The notes: a model not told the origin generated them from the letters alone. A stretch of 64,000 nucleotides of DNA from Anagrus nilaparvatae (GCA_022575985.1 JAKSXM010000288.1:771501-835500); one strand, 5' to 3'; counted from the stretch's first letter, positions 36,230-46,160 are shown. Numbers and translations are program-made.

Positions 36230-36731
36230 ATATTCCAATCAGAAAAATCAATTATTTAGTAAAAAAGATAATTGTTAATTATATATGTCAACAAATTCTA
36301 AAATATATAAAACTAGATATTAAGTATCAAATGAATCAATTTTCCAAAAAAGTGATGATCATCACTTTATTCTAAATAGATTTGAAAAAAAATAATAAGG
36401 AAACTCTTTAACTTTAAAAACAAGATCATAAATTGAATTAATATTCACCAGAAATGAAATGCAAGATACAAACTCTTGAATCGCTGATGTAAGACTCATT
36501 CAAGATACCTCGATTTAAAGCATGAATCCCCATTTTTTTGCCTTTGTAATCTGAGATTATTAAATTCTTCAAGGTTCACAGTATTTTTATTAAAAGTATT
36601 CAAAACATTTTGATATTTTGTACATTTGCTACTTACAGAAATAGGAAACTTTGAAAATTTTGTTTTTTTTTTTTGTCATCTTCCATACTTCCATAACTTT
36701 TGCATTCAAATACTGCACAATTAGGGGGCAT
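36230..36731 (-). pseudogene. THAP zinc-finger ORF, right palindrome arm
   Basis: Mirror image of the left arm: ATG at 36731, first Cys pair, A-run frameshift, then SRVCILHF and a stop at 36440. It carries the same break as the left copy, so the break predates the inversion or the arms have been homogenised by gene conversion. Confidence 0.7.
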
Positions 36732-37317
36732 TTCTATTTTTTACTAAGCTAATAGCTGCTAGATTATCTGAGAATTTAATTAACAACACTTAAAAAGGTA
36801 AATTTATAACAAAAACAAGATTTCACTCCAAAAATATTCATAACCTACAACTTTTACACCTCATTTTTTAATTTTTTAAAGTAAAGACAAAACAAGTAAT
36901 TAAAATTTTTTGATATTCTTGTAAAATAACCTTTTCTTTATTCATAAAAATAATCACTTTTTAATATCTATCAATAATATTTATTAAAATTTAATTTTAA
37001 AAACCGCTTCCATAAGAAGTACATGTAAAAAAATGGTTTGTTTTCTTCCATTACATTATATAACTAATTGTCACGTGACGTATGTTAAAAGCCTTATAAA
37101 TTTGTTATTATTTTTTTCAGGTTTATTTTAAATTCCATGGATATAGTTAAATAAACAAAAGTTTGATTCAGATAAGTATAAAAATTTTTAATATTTTTTT
37201 AAAATTAATATAAAGAACGTAATTTCTTTGTTTTTTATTTTTCAACATTAGAAAGGTGAGGTTTATTTATGGTTTTTCTTAATCTTAAAGTAATTTAATA
37301 TGCTTAAAAATTTCTAG

Positions 37318-37776
37318 ATTCCAGTCAAAAAAAGCAAAAGAAATAATCCATAATGTTATGTTTGATACATTATCGACAAAAGTTTATTCTGCAGAAGAAG
37401 CTGAAAAATGGATGAAACAAATAACTGACCTAGTTAGGATAAAAATATAATAAGTTAGCATTTTTATAACTATCAAATTCATTTTAGAACTATATTCAGG
37501 TGATGCGAACAAACATAAAAATTAAAAGTTTGCTGTAAATGTTATATTAATGGAAAACTATGAAAACGGAGTTAAAATTAGTAATAGTACCGTTTGGGAT
37601 GCTAAAAATGACATCATGGCATATGGCTTTCATGAATGTAAGAAAACTTTTTTTATTTTATTAATTTTTATTTGTTTGACTGTGTTGTTCCAGATATTTC
37701 CTATTTTATTCCTATTTTAGTTATTTTTTTTGGTACTGGAAATCAGTTTTTTTGTGATAACTCAACAACAACTTAA
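37318..37776 (+). pseudogene. Tctex-type dynein light chain (DYNLT2B-like), partial and damaged
   Basis: Three exon-like pieces read in order. 37318 to about 37445, after a TTTCTAG acceptor, gives KAKEIIHNVMFDTLSTKVYS and EEAEKWMKQITDLV. About 37488-37637 gives KFAVNVILMENYENGV and STVWDAKNDI, ending in a GTAAGA donor. 37694-37776, after a TTCCAG acceptor, gives ISYFIPILVIFF and a stop. This is the helix-helix-beta order of Tctex-1 family light chains, which hold cargo or intraflagellar dynein; the match is best to the TCTEX1D2/DYNLT2B type. The N-terminal exon is missing and may lie beyond the palindrome inserted just upstream. A TAA in the middle of exon 2 and the poor donor of exon 1 suggest a broken gene, but an unusual splice could rescue it. 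Base composition is gene-like only here. Confidence 0.5.
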
Positions 37777-37779
37777 TGA

Positions 37780-38355
37780 AATTTAGCCAAACTGGAGGAG
37801 GCAAAACTAAACATCAAATAACAAATTTTGTACCAAATTTTTTTTTGATTCAGCGAGTTGTTCCAGATATTTACTGAGTGATTCTTAGTGAATTCAGCAA
37901 AAGTCTCCAGGTCGGGTCGCTGAAACCGGCTAAAAACTTTTTTTTGCCAATTACCTATCAAAAATGGACTATGTCCCCAAATTTTAGCCCTTAATATTGA
38001 AAACTATTAAATTAAATTTTTGAAAAAAAAAGACGTTTTCATCTTTCCTCAGCCACCCATTCTTCTTTTATGTGCCATTCCTTCTGAAAATCATTAAAAA
38101 TAATGAAAAAAGAGGTACTATAGTAAAATTTCTTCAGGAATCCAGTCATGCCATTAGTTTTTGAAAATTCCTACACGGGGAGCCAGAAAATCGATAAATT
38201 CACAGGGTATATTACGGAAACTACAGAAAAATTGTATATCCGAATTTTTTATTGAGCTTCTCAGGAAAAGCGTGGTTTTATATATATTTTCGGATGCCAT
38301 ATCAACCTAGATGCGATCGAACTTCCTAGACCCTAAAATAACTGAAAAATCGTGA
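37780..38355. other. AT-rich DNA
   Basis: No gene recognised; a minus-strand open frame of 62 codons at 37773-37961 overlaps the dynein-like exon and has no support. Confidence 0.4.
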
Positions 38356-38369
38356 ATATTCCTCAATTT

Positions 38370-38930
38370 TTCTCATTTTTTAGCAGTTTTTTTGAATTTT
38401 CCTGCTCTAAATGACTCCGAACGATTTAAACAAAGTAAGATTCGGATTCCCTGGGAAATTTCACATATTTTCTTTATTTAAATAATTTTTAGGCTTCGAT
38501 GTAAACGAGCTCACACCAAATGCCTTAAATACAAAATTTTGATTTTTATCGTTTTTTAGCAGTTTTTTTGAATTTTCCCGCTCTAAATGACTCCGAACGA
38601 TTTAAACAAAGCGAGATTCGGATTCCCAGGGAAATTTCACATATTTTCTTTATTTAAATAATTTTTAGGCTTTGATGTAAACGAGCTCACACCAAATGCC
38701 TTAAATACAAAATTTTGATTTTTATCGTTTTTTAGTAGTTTTTTTGAATTTTCCCGCTCTAAATGACTCCGAACAATTTAAACAAGGGGAGATTCGGATT
38801 CCCAGGAAAATTTTACATATTTTCTTTATTTAAATAATTTTTAGGCTTGGATGTAAACGAGTTCACACCAAATGCCTTAAATACAAAATTTTGATTTTTA
38901 TCGTTTTTTAGCAGTTTTGTGTGTACTTTT
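38370..38930 (+). repeat. Left 176-bp tandem array, three units
   Basis: Period 176 bp measured from GACTCC at 38413, 38589 and 38765. Each unit contains TTTTTATCGTTTTTTAGCAG, GGGAAATTTCACATATTTTC and GATGTAAACGAGCTCACACC. Confidence 0.85.
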
Positions 38931-39289
38931 TCAGTTTAAGGTTCCTAATAAGATTTATTATACCGTATATAATAACAACTTAATAAATATTATATTATTA
39001 AAGATGTAAATTACTAATAATCTTATTTCCGAAAAAAATTGTAAATAATTTAAATTTAGCGCTAAAAATAATAAACATTGTATATAAAAAATTTAAAGCT
39101 ATGTGGCGTGGCAATCGTCAATGTTTACAAGATTTATTAGTAAATAAATGAGTTACATTAAAAACATTTTTATCGTATTCATATTATTCATTAAAACAAT
39201 TAGTTACGTAAATTGTAAACATGACGTAGTAGCAGTTAAGGTTTTTTAATAATATATTGTACATAAAAGAAAACATGCCTCAAATTAAG

Positions 39290-39980
39290 AAAATTTAGTA
39301 TGTTAGCGATGGTTGTCCGGGACAATACAAAAATTGTTCCAAAACCTATACAATTTATGTCAACATTAAAAGAATTTTGGTATTGATGCTAAGTGGATAT
39401 TTTTTGCAACTTCTCACGGTAAATCAACTTGTGATATCATTGGAGGTACGATAAAAAGAGATACAAGCAAAGAAAGTTTACGTCGTGAATTTGATAATCA
39501 AATAATAAATGTAAACTGCATTCATGAATTTTGTGAACATCATTTACCAACAATAAAAACAATAATAATAAGCAGAGAGGAGTTAAACCTGGAACGTGAC
39601 ACAACATCATCAATTGCGCATACCATTCCAGGAACACGAAATTATCACGACTTTACTCCATTATCAAATACAATAATTGGCTATAAATATTTAAGTTCAG
39701 ATGAAAGTTATTCCTTAAGATTTAATTTGTTGAAAAAATAGCTTATAAATGGTCAGCAAATACTTATGTCTCTTTCGTAATCTCAAATACTTGGGCGGTA
39801 GGTTTTATTACAGATATAATTGAAGATGAATTAATAGCTGAAACATCTGTATTACAAAGTTTTTCAAAAAATATCTACAAATGGCCTGGTACTGAGACCC
39901 GTGTTAAAGTAGGCTTTAATGAAATTTTATACAATGTATCGGCTACAAATGAAAATGATAAAGTAAGCTAAATATTATGT
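39290..39980 (+). pseudogene. Decayed transposon ORF (SDGxxGQYKN...FFATSHGK family)
   Basis: Pieces read YVSDGCPGQYKN (39300), KWIFFATSHGKSTCDIIGG then TIKRDTS (39392-39465), and a long tail with EFDNQIINVNCIHEFCEHH. I recognise this 'SDGC.GQYKN ... FFATSHGK..CD..GGT.KR' pattern from repeated, transposon-like proteins of insects and other animals, but I cannot name the superfamily with certainty. At least three frameshifts are present. The flanking inverted arrays support a transposon origin. Confidence 0.6.
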
Positions 39981-40296
39981 AAATATCAATAAAAATTTTT
40001 TTAATAGAATAATTTTCTTCTTATTAAAAAACTCATTCTTTTAAAGATTATCAAAATATGTATTTCATTCATTATTATTTAAAAAATTTTTTTTCTTTAA
40101 AGAATAGCTATATTTTATAGAATGTAACTCCGAATTCTACCTAGTGACCAATATAGAGCTAAAAAATAATTTAAATTTATAGAATTTCCTATGAACTCTT
40201 TTACACTAAAGCCAAAAAATTATTAAAGTATAGAAAAAGTTTTAAATTTTACTGGAAACCCGAATTTGACATTAATTAAATAATACAGGGTCATGT

Positions 40297-40803
40297 AGTG
40301 CGGCAAAATTCAAAAAAACTGCTAAAAAACGAAAAAAATCAAAATTTTGTATTTAAGGCATTGGGTGTGAGCTCATTTACATCAATGCTTAAAAATTATT
40401 TAAATAAAGAAAATATGTAAAATTTCCCTGGGAATCCGAATCTCACCTTGTTTAAATTGTTCGGAGTCATTTATAACGGGAAAATTCAAAAAAACTGATA
40501 AAAAACGATAAAAATCAAAATTTTGTATTTAAGGCATTTGGTTTGAGCTCGTTTACATCGAAGCCTAAAAATTATTTAAATAAAGAAAATATGAAAAGTT
40601 TTCCTAGGAATCCGAATCTCATCTTGTTTAAATCGTTCGGAGTCATTTAGAGCAGGAAAATTCAAAAAAACTGCTAAAAAACGATAAAAATCAAAATTTT
40701 GTATTTAAGGCATTTGGTGTAAGTTCGTTTACATTGAAGCCTAAAAATTATTTAAATAAAGAAAATATGTGAAATTTCCCTGGGAATCCGAATCTTACTT
40801 CTC
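40297..40803 (-). repeat. Right 176-bp tandem array, inverted
   Basis: About three units, reverse complement of 38370-38930, ending at GGGAATCCGAATCTTACTT. Confidence 0.85.
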
Positions 40804-40853
40804 TAAAATTAGACAATTTTAAGAACTTTTCGTTTTTTGACCTGACAAAATTA

Positions 40854-40901
40854 TAAGGCACGATTTCATCTATACATTACATATATAGTGATCGTACCTA
40901 A
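40854..40901. mobile_element. Micro-MITE, 42 bp, TAA target duplication
   Basis: GGCACGATTTCATCTATAC..GTATATAGTGATCGTACC-like unit at 40857-40898 flanked by TAA on both sides. It is the 25474-25517 element in the opposite orientation. Confidence 0.7.
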
Positions 40902-41394
40902 AAACCTGTGCGTAGGGTTATGGAGGATGTCGTCACTTACACACAAACTTAAAATTTTAAAAAGATGTTTAACTATTTTACAGTAATACTAGGTATTTAA
41001 GAAAAAGTATTATTTGCCTTGTTTTTTTATGGTTTGTTTCAAAATTTTCTGAAAGCAGCTATGTTCTATTATATAGCCATTTATAGGTTATGCAAATATT
41101 TTTCTTAAATAACAAATAAATAGAAGAGATAATAAGACTCCAATATAAATTTTTATTACTTATAAATATAAAAAATAAATTTTGCAGTTTACACGAGTTT
41201 TCATTTTTATTACATTGAAAAAAAAATTTACAAAATATTTATCTATTTAATTTTATTATTTTAAGATTTACTCCACTTCTAGTATAACAACATAATTTTT
41301 AAAATTAATTTTTTCTTTTTATATTATTATAGAAGTATAGAACATGGTGTATACTTTATTGTTATTTATTTTCTTTTTAACTTATATTGCAAAA
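40902..41394. other. AT-rich DNA
   Basis: Nothing recognised. Confidence 0.4.
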
Positions 41395-41998
41395 ATTTTC
41401 ATATTTTCTCCATTTTAAATTTGATTTCTAGTTACTTACTTGGTACAACTGTGCACTTCTAGCATCTCAAATAAGTTGTAAAAAAACGCATTCCAGACTC
41501 GTGCATCCGTATAACTTGGTAGAATGAAGTATTTATTAAAGATGCTCATGTGGATAAGAGTTTTTTTTACAAAATCCCTAATTATTATAAAGAAAAATTT
41601 AAAAAACATGATTCTAACCTATCCAAGTTTTTTTATTTTTAGACTTAAAATATCTTTGCCGGACTTAAAATCATAAAACATTTTGACCAAATTATTCTAA
41701 ATTTGAAAGAGAAAACTATAGCAAATGATTTTTAATGATTTTTTTGCATATTATTCCTGATGCAAGAAAAAACAAAATACAAAGAATTCTTGAAAATTTT
41801 ATTTTTACATTTATTACTGTCTACCGGGATTCAAAAATGATATTTTTTTTTGTATTTTGTAGCTTTTGCAACAAGGAATCATTTACTGCTAAATTTTTAA
41901 GCAAAACTCCACTTAGGAATTTTCCTCTTTTTAAAATAATTTTTTTTTTCATTTTTAGAATGGGAATTTTTCCATGAACGTTTCAGACTTGAATGAAA
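41395..41998 (+). repeat. Right arm of the 600-bp inverted repeat pair
   Basis: Partner of 33385-33965. With the left arm it brackets ~7.4 kb that includes the palindrome, dynein-like gene and 176-bp-repeat element. The plus-strand 80-codon open frame (41735-41977) is part of the repeat. Confidence 0.8.
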
Positions 41999-42150
41999 TT
42001 TTTAATTATTAACTAGATTACCGTGAACATTAGTGAGACTGAGCGAAGCCTCTGTAATTTTATAGGTTTATTTAATGATTCCTTATAAAGCTTAAAATTA
42101 TGATTTCTTAAAAAAAAATAATTTAAAAGATAAGTAATACTATTATTATT

Positions 42151-42892
42151 GGCTGGCCGGGTGACAAAGTCCCTCTCGTGGCTAATGACGAACATCGGCG
42201 GTCCCAGATCTGAGAAGAGGAGGCTGTTGATGACGACAGTTAACTCCATCTTGCTCTACGGTGCAGAGGTGTGGGCGGACAATGTCCGCATAAAAAAGTA
42301 CTGCAAGAAACTAAAGGCAGTACAGAGGCAGGGGGCACTTCGAATCGCTTGCTCGTACAAGACAGTATCAGAGCCAGCGATCCAGGTGGTGGCTCGGGTG
42401 ATTCCCATCGACCTGCTTGCCTTGGAAAGGCAGGCGATCTATAACCGTGGGGAAGAAGAGCGCGACGTAGCTTCCGTTCGCGCTCGCTCCCGCACAATGG
42501 AATGTTGGCAGTATAGGTGGAATGGTGACCCGAGGGGACGTTGGACGCACCGCCTTATCATCGATTTGGAAAGCTGGATGAACCGTGATCATGGAGAGGT
42601 AGACTTCTACCTCACACAGTTCCTAACTGGTCACGGTTATTTCCGCGATATGCTTTTCAAGTGGAGCAAGGTGACATCTCCGGAATGCTTGCATTGCCCG
42701 GGCGAGCTGGATACCGCTGAGCACACCTTTTTTGGGTGTCCTCGCTTCGCTGAAGGGCGACCGCCCTTCGATGAATGGAGGCCGGAAGTAGTCGTCCCGG
42801 AAATGCTGCGCAGTGCCGCTAACTGGTACAGTGTGGCAGAGTACGTACGGGCGACACTGATTGGAAAAAAGGAGGAAGGTTTCCTCTCGTAG
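42151..42892 (+). CDS. R1-type LINE ORF2 C-terminal fragment
   Basis: An open frame of about 247 codons with no internal stop, entering from the truncated 5' end (there is no true start codon) and stopping at TAG 42890. The thumb-like segment reads ERVTKSL-type helix then SILLYGAEVWAD (near 42250), a hallmark of R1/Jockey-clade reverse transcriptases. Farther on GEVDFYLTQFLTGHG and CLHCPGELDTAEHTFFGCPRF form the Cys/His zinc-knuckle region used for nucleic-acid binding. The palm with YADD is missing. The protein cannot be active. It is the same family as 30223-31085. Confidence 0.9.
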
Positions 42893-43183
42893 GAAAATCT
42901 CCTCCTTTATTGACAGGGTATGGCGAAGAAATGCCTGGGCTGCATTGTTTCCGGACCGAAGTAATACCTAAACAGGGAGTCCCGGTCCGGATTCTATGAT
43001 ATTGTCATAAATGCAGGAGGGTGGGGAGTTTAGTGGGTATTGTAATTCCTCAATTGTGTATATCTGGGCAACCCCAGATACAAATTTGAGGTTGAGTCCC
43101 ACATAACCATACAGTACGCGTGTATGGTATGCGTAAATGCATTCTCCTCGTCCTACGAAAAAGGCCCCTTCTTGAAGGGGCCC
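42893..43183 (+). other. 3' UTR of the R1-type LINE
   Basis: About 290 bases between the stop codon and the A tail. It holds a GGATTCTATGATATTGTCAT block and the terminal hairpin at 43163-43182. Confidence 0.75.
43163..43182 (+). other. Terminal hairpin just before the LINE poly(A)
   Basis: GGCCCCTTCTTGAAGGGGCC is a perfect 8-bp stem with a CTTG loop, one base before the A tail begins. Placement suggests it helps the reverse transcriptase find its own RNA. Confidence 0.75.
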
Positions 43184-43219
43184 AAAAAAAAAAAAAAAAA
43201 AAAAAATACTATTATTATT

Positions 43220-43376
43220 AATAATATTAATAATATTATTATTAATAATAACAAAAGTTCTTTCATTTTAAATTTAAATGATTTAACATAAAAATAATTT
43301 GTGATATTTTTAATTAATTAAATCAAAATATATTTATTTTAATTTATTTATTGATCCTTCTTTTTACAACTTGTTT
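43220..43376. other. AT-rich DNA
   Basis: A TAT/ATT-rich simple sequence follows the LINE insertion site. Confidence 0.4.
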
Positions 43377-43377
43377 T

Positions 43378-43441
43378 TGTATAATAATTAGACGACTAGT
43401 TTCAGGAATAAATTCCCATCATCAGGTCTGTATTATAATTA
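43378..43441 (-). ncRNA. Hammerhead-ribozyme-like motif
   Basis: On the minus strand the order is AGAC, CTGATGA (43425-43419), hairpin GGGAATTTATTCC, GAAA (43403-43400), then ACTAGTC (43400-43394) and GTCT. This holds the hammerhead core CUGANGA and GAAA, a short self-complementary stem III (ACUAGU), and a cleavage site after C at 43394. Stem I pairs AGAC with GUCU and continues AUAAU with AUUAU after a small internal loop. Penelope-like retroelements and some other repeats carry such ribozymes. One departure is a U (U/U) next to the core at stem II, where G-C is usual. No retroelement ORF was seen next to it. Confidence 0.55.
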
Positions 43442-43444
43442 AAC

Positions 43445-43955
43445 TAAATTTATTTAAAACATTTGAATATGATATTGTAACTTTAGATTATGTCTGTATA
43501 GACTCACAATTATTTTATGACTAAATGAAAAAATTTTTTTTTTTTTTTTTTTAATTTTTATTTTGTATACATATGAAGATTTTATACTATGAAGATTTTT
43601 AATTTATTTCTAGTTTTATAATGTAATAAAGAATTTTAAAAATTTTAATAAGTGTTCGAAATCACATCTGTTTTTTCTAATGTGCAAGTGCACCCTAGGA
43701 GGAAGTTAATATATAAAATATGTTTTTTGATTCGTTTTTTCTATTTCATTTCTTTTTATTTTTTATTTTTGCTTTTTCTTATTTTTTATTATATAATATG
43801 TTTTTTTATTATTTTATCAAATAAAACGTTTTTTTTATTTTGTAACTTATCATTAATTAATTTATTTGCATTTATTTGTGTATTTTTATAAATTTCAAAT
43901 TCTTCTAGTGTATCCAAAATTTTACCTTTATTGCAAAAAATAATTTCTATTTTGT
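43445..43955. other. AT-rich DNA
   Basis: Very T-rich; a 79-codon frame at 43652 is Phe/Leu/Ile only and is not a gene. Confidence 0.4.
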
Positions 43956-43961
43956 ATGTTT

Positions 43962-44050
43962 TTTGTTTTAATAAATAACAACTTTTAAGGGAAAAAAATT
44001 ACAAAAAACTTACCGTTAATCTACTTTTATTTCAATTTTTCTGTTTTTAA
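43962..44050 (+). repeat. 89-bp direct repeat, copy 1
   Basis: Identical except one base to 45482-45570 (TAATAAATAACAACTTTTAA ... TTCAATTTTTCTGTTTTTAA). The two copies bracket the helicase pseudogene. Confidence 0.85.
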
Positions 44051-44189
44051 TTTTTAAATGATATAAATAAATAAATGCTTATAAATTTAATAAAAAAACA
44101 CTTTATTGAATTATTTCACATATAAAATATAATTTTTTTCTATCATTGTGTGTTGATATTTTCATAAATATCGTTTTTTAATTTGTGTA

Positions 44190-45345
44190 AAAGCTTTTAT
44201 TTATCCTTAAAAGAAGCGCATAGTCGAATAGAGTCGTATCTATATTTATTATAACCTTTTATTAAAATTAAATGGTTACTTGATTTAACTCTACTTAATC
44301 CTACGTAAGTTATGCCTAATTGTTTTTCACTGTTTCCTATATGGAGAAATATTTTATGAATAGTCTGTCCTTGCGACTTGTGTATTGTTATCGAATAAGA
44401 TAAAATAAGTGGAATTTGTGTTCTGCTGCATTATATTTTATTATTCGTCCATGTTCGAGTTAGTGGAATTATCGGAAACAAATTTTTATATAATTATAGT
44501 CTTCGGTAATTGTCAAATTCTACCATGATTGCTTCTGGTAATTGCGGCAGTGAATCATTGTCAGAATAAAATATTTCTCTGACATGACCTAAAGTACCAT
44601 TGATTAAACCTCCAGCAGTCCATAAGTTTGCCCTTAACATTACACGATAATTTTCAGATAAATATAGGATATTTTGTAATCCTGAATCTTTTTTATCCGA
44701 ACAACTCATGGCTACATTGGGTACATTTGTACCTACAATGCAAGCTACTGCGTTTCCTGTGTTTTTAAAATATTTTTCGTTATGTGCATCTACTTCTGTG
44801 CATTTCGGGTATAAGTGTATTGCATCTTCTAATAAATCTAATTCATTTTTGGTATTATGGTTTTCCGTCTGTTATGTAATGCTTCATAATTTTCCTTGGA
44901 CAATTCTGCGTTTGTCATTTCATCAAACAATTTAGAGTATGGCGTTTGATTACCTTCTTGTCGGTGTGCATTTTTTAAACAAAAGTATTTCTGAAAATCA
45001 TTTAAAAAAATTTTTTCCTGTGATTGCATCTTGTCAGTATGTTTTTTTGTACTAAATATTGCTTTATCTCCTACGGATATTAATTGGTTATAATCGCCAA
45101 ATAAGTAGATTATTAATACACCGAATGGTTCATCAATTTCCTTAGCAAAAATTTCTCTACCCCGTGATTCTATTTGGTATAAAGTTCGTAAACCTATTTA
45201 TGACATTTCGTCAATTATTTCTTCTTTTGTCAGTAATAGTATTTGGATCCTCATTTGGACATAATATTTTATATAAATCATGCCATTGATGATCTGCAGC
45301 TCTAAATGCGAAAAAATTTGTTAGACTACCATTTTGCACTAAAAC
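44190..45345 (-). pseudogene. PIF1-type DNA helicase, decayed
   Basis: Reading the minus strand downward: FAFRAADHQWHDLYKILCPN (45320-45250), a DEMS*IG-like block (near 45210), FGVLIIYLFGDYNQLISV (45130-45080; the FGD.xQLPP box), LKNAHRQEGNQTPYSKLFDE, then NYRVMLRANLWTAGGLINGT (44660-44600), and finally TIHKSQGQT (44388-44362) with TYVGLSRVKS (44310-44282). These are the SF1B helicase motifs in the right order as in PIF1 proteins, which unwind DNA 5' to 3'. In insect repeats this enzyme comes from Helitrons or is a lone PIF1 copy. Frameshifts and stops interrupt it several times. No Rep nuclease part was recognised. Confidence 0.8.
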
Positions 45346-45384
45346 TTTTTTATTTTGGATATGTAGGTTCAGAGATATCATCAG

Positions 45385-45770
45385 TCAAAGTAGCCGCTTT
45401 TTACCCATTTTTAAAAACTACATAGCACCCACAAAACTTTTTAAGAAATCAACCAATTACCACGCAAGTGGTCTCATTTTCTTTGTTTTAATAAATAACA
45501 ACTTTTAAGAGAAAAAAATTACAAAAAACTTACCGTTAATCTACTTTTATTTCAATTTTTCTGTTTTTAAAATGTCGACCTGCCGCCGCTCAGTACCTAA
45601 AATGGGCACAGTAGATTTACAGAGTTGAAAAAGCCAATGAGAATAAAAAACTAGACCCTTTTCCAGTCAATTTGAGAAAACCAAAATCTTTTTAAGTTGC
45701 CACCATTTTTGGACAGAAGGGGGTGGCCGGGTTGAGAAATAATCGCCCATATATATCTGGTATATTTGTT
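45385..45770 (-). repeat. Repeat insertion in the helicase region
   Basis: Contains the second 89-bp repeat copy (45482-45570), a CAAGTGGTCTCATTTTCTTT block shared with the foldback family, and an inverted copy of 21090-21245 (TGGAC...TTTTTGAGAAAACCAAAATC). Confidence 0.65.
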
Positions 45771-46160
45771 TCAGTTATTGTTTTATCATAAATTTCAGAT
45801 GAATTATTTGATTTGTTAGAATTATTTTCCTAATTTTCTATTATATTAATGTCTAAAGATTGTAATTCGTTAGATATGTTTCCATTAATTGGTAATTGTT
45901 TTAAAATATCTTTATCTATTTCTATATTTTTGTAATATATATTATTTAATTTATAGGCTAGTCCCTTTGCAGTAGAAATCCTCGAAAATCGGCAAATCTC
46001 GGAATAGTGAGATTTTTTTTTAATTTGCAGAAAATATATTTTAGAATAACGTGTTAAATTTGTGCCCAATAAAAATTGGCACATTTTTGTTAACAAACAA
46101 TTGTTTATGCCAAAACGTGAATTTTCGTGGTTTTTCCCATGTAGAATTTTCAATTTTTAA
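45771..46160 (-). pseudogene. Possible upstream part of the helicase element
   Basis: A minus-strand open frame, 45830-46153 (107 codons), includes AYKLNNIYYKNIEIDKDILK and LPINGNISNELQSLDINIIE. It lies in line with the helicase pseudogene but beyond the inserted repeat, so it may be the preceding part of that protein. No domain could be named. Confidence 0.3.

Larger units (their letters stand above)
35092..37099. mobile_element. 2-kb palindrome with THAP-domain coding arms
   Basis: TTATAAGGCTTTTAACATACG at 35092 is mirrored by CGTATGTTAAAAGCCTTATAA ending at 37099, and the arms stay near-identical for about 900 bases each. The spacer is ~100 bases around 36000-36110 and holds AATAAA-like signals. 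Each arm encodes the start of a THAP-domain protein reading toward the centre. It looks like a foldback transposon, or an inverted dimer of the 5' part of a THAP-carrying (P-element-like) transposon. No target duplication was found. Confidence 0.85.
38360..40803. mobile_element. Transposon with inverted arrays of 176-bp repeats
   Basis: Three head-to-tail 176-bp units lie at 38370-38930 (AAATGACTCCGAACGATTTAA at 38411, 38587 and 38763) and about three inverted units at 40297-40803. Between the arrays is a decayed ORF (39295-39975). The outer limits AAGTAAGATTCGGATTCCC (38438) and GGGAATCCGAATCTTACTT (40803) are mirror images. Subterminal tandem repeats in inverted orientation around one ORF are the layout of a DNA transposon. 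Confidence 0.75.
42136..43219 (+). mobile_element. Young 5'-truncated R1-clade LINE with target duplication and poly(A)
   Basis: The insert runs 42151-43204 and is flanked by AATACTATTATTATT (42136-42150 and 43205-43219). It ends in an uninterrupted A run (43184-43206). The 5' end is cut inside the reverse transcriptase, as usual for target-primed insertion. GC content is far above the surroundings. The perfect target duplication and unbroken frame mean a recent insertion. Confidence 0.92.

Noticed and set aside
38370..38930. CRISPR-like direct repeats
   Set aside because: Repeats are 176 bp, contiguous and without spacers, and the genome is eukaryotic.
42240..42592. Minus-strand frames of 74-85 codons
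   Set aside because: Antisense shadows of the GC-richer LINE ORF.
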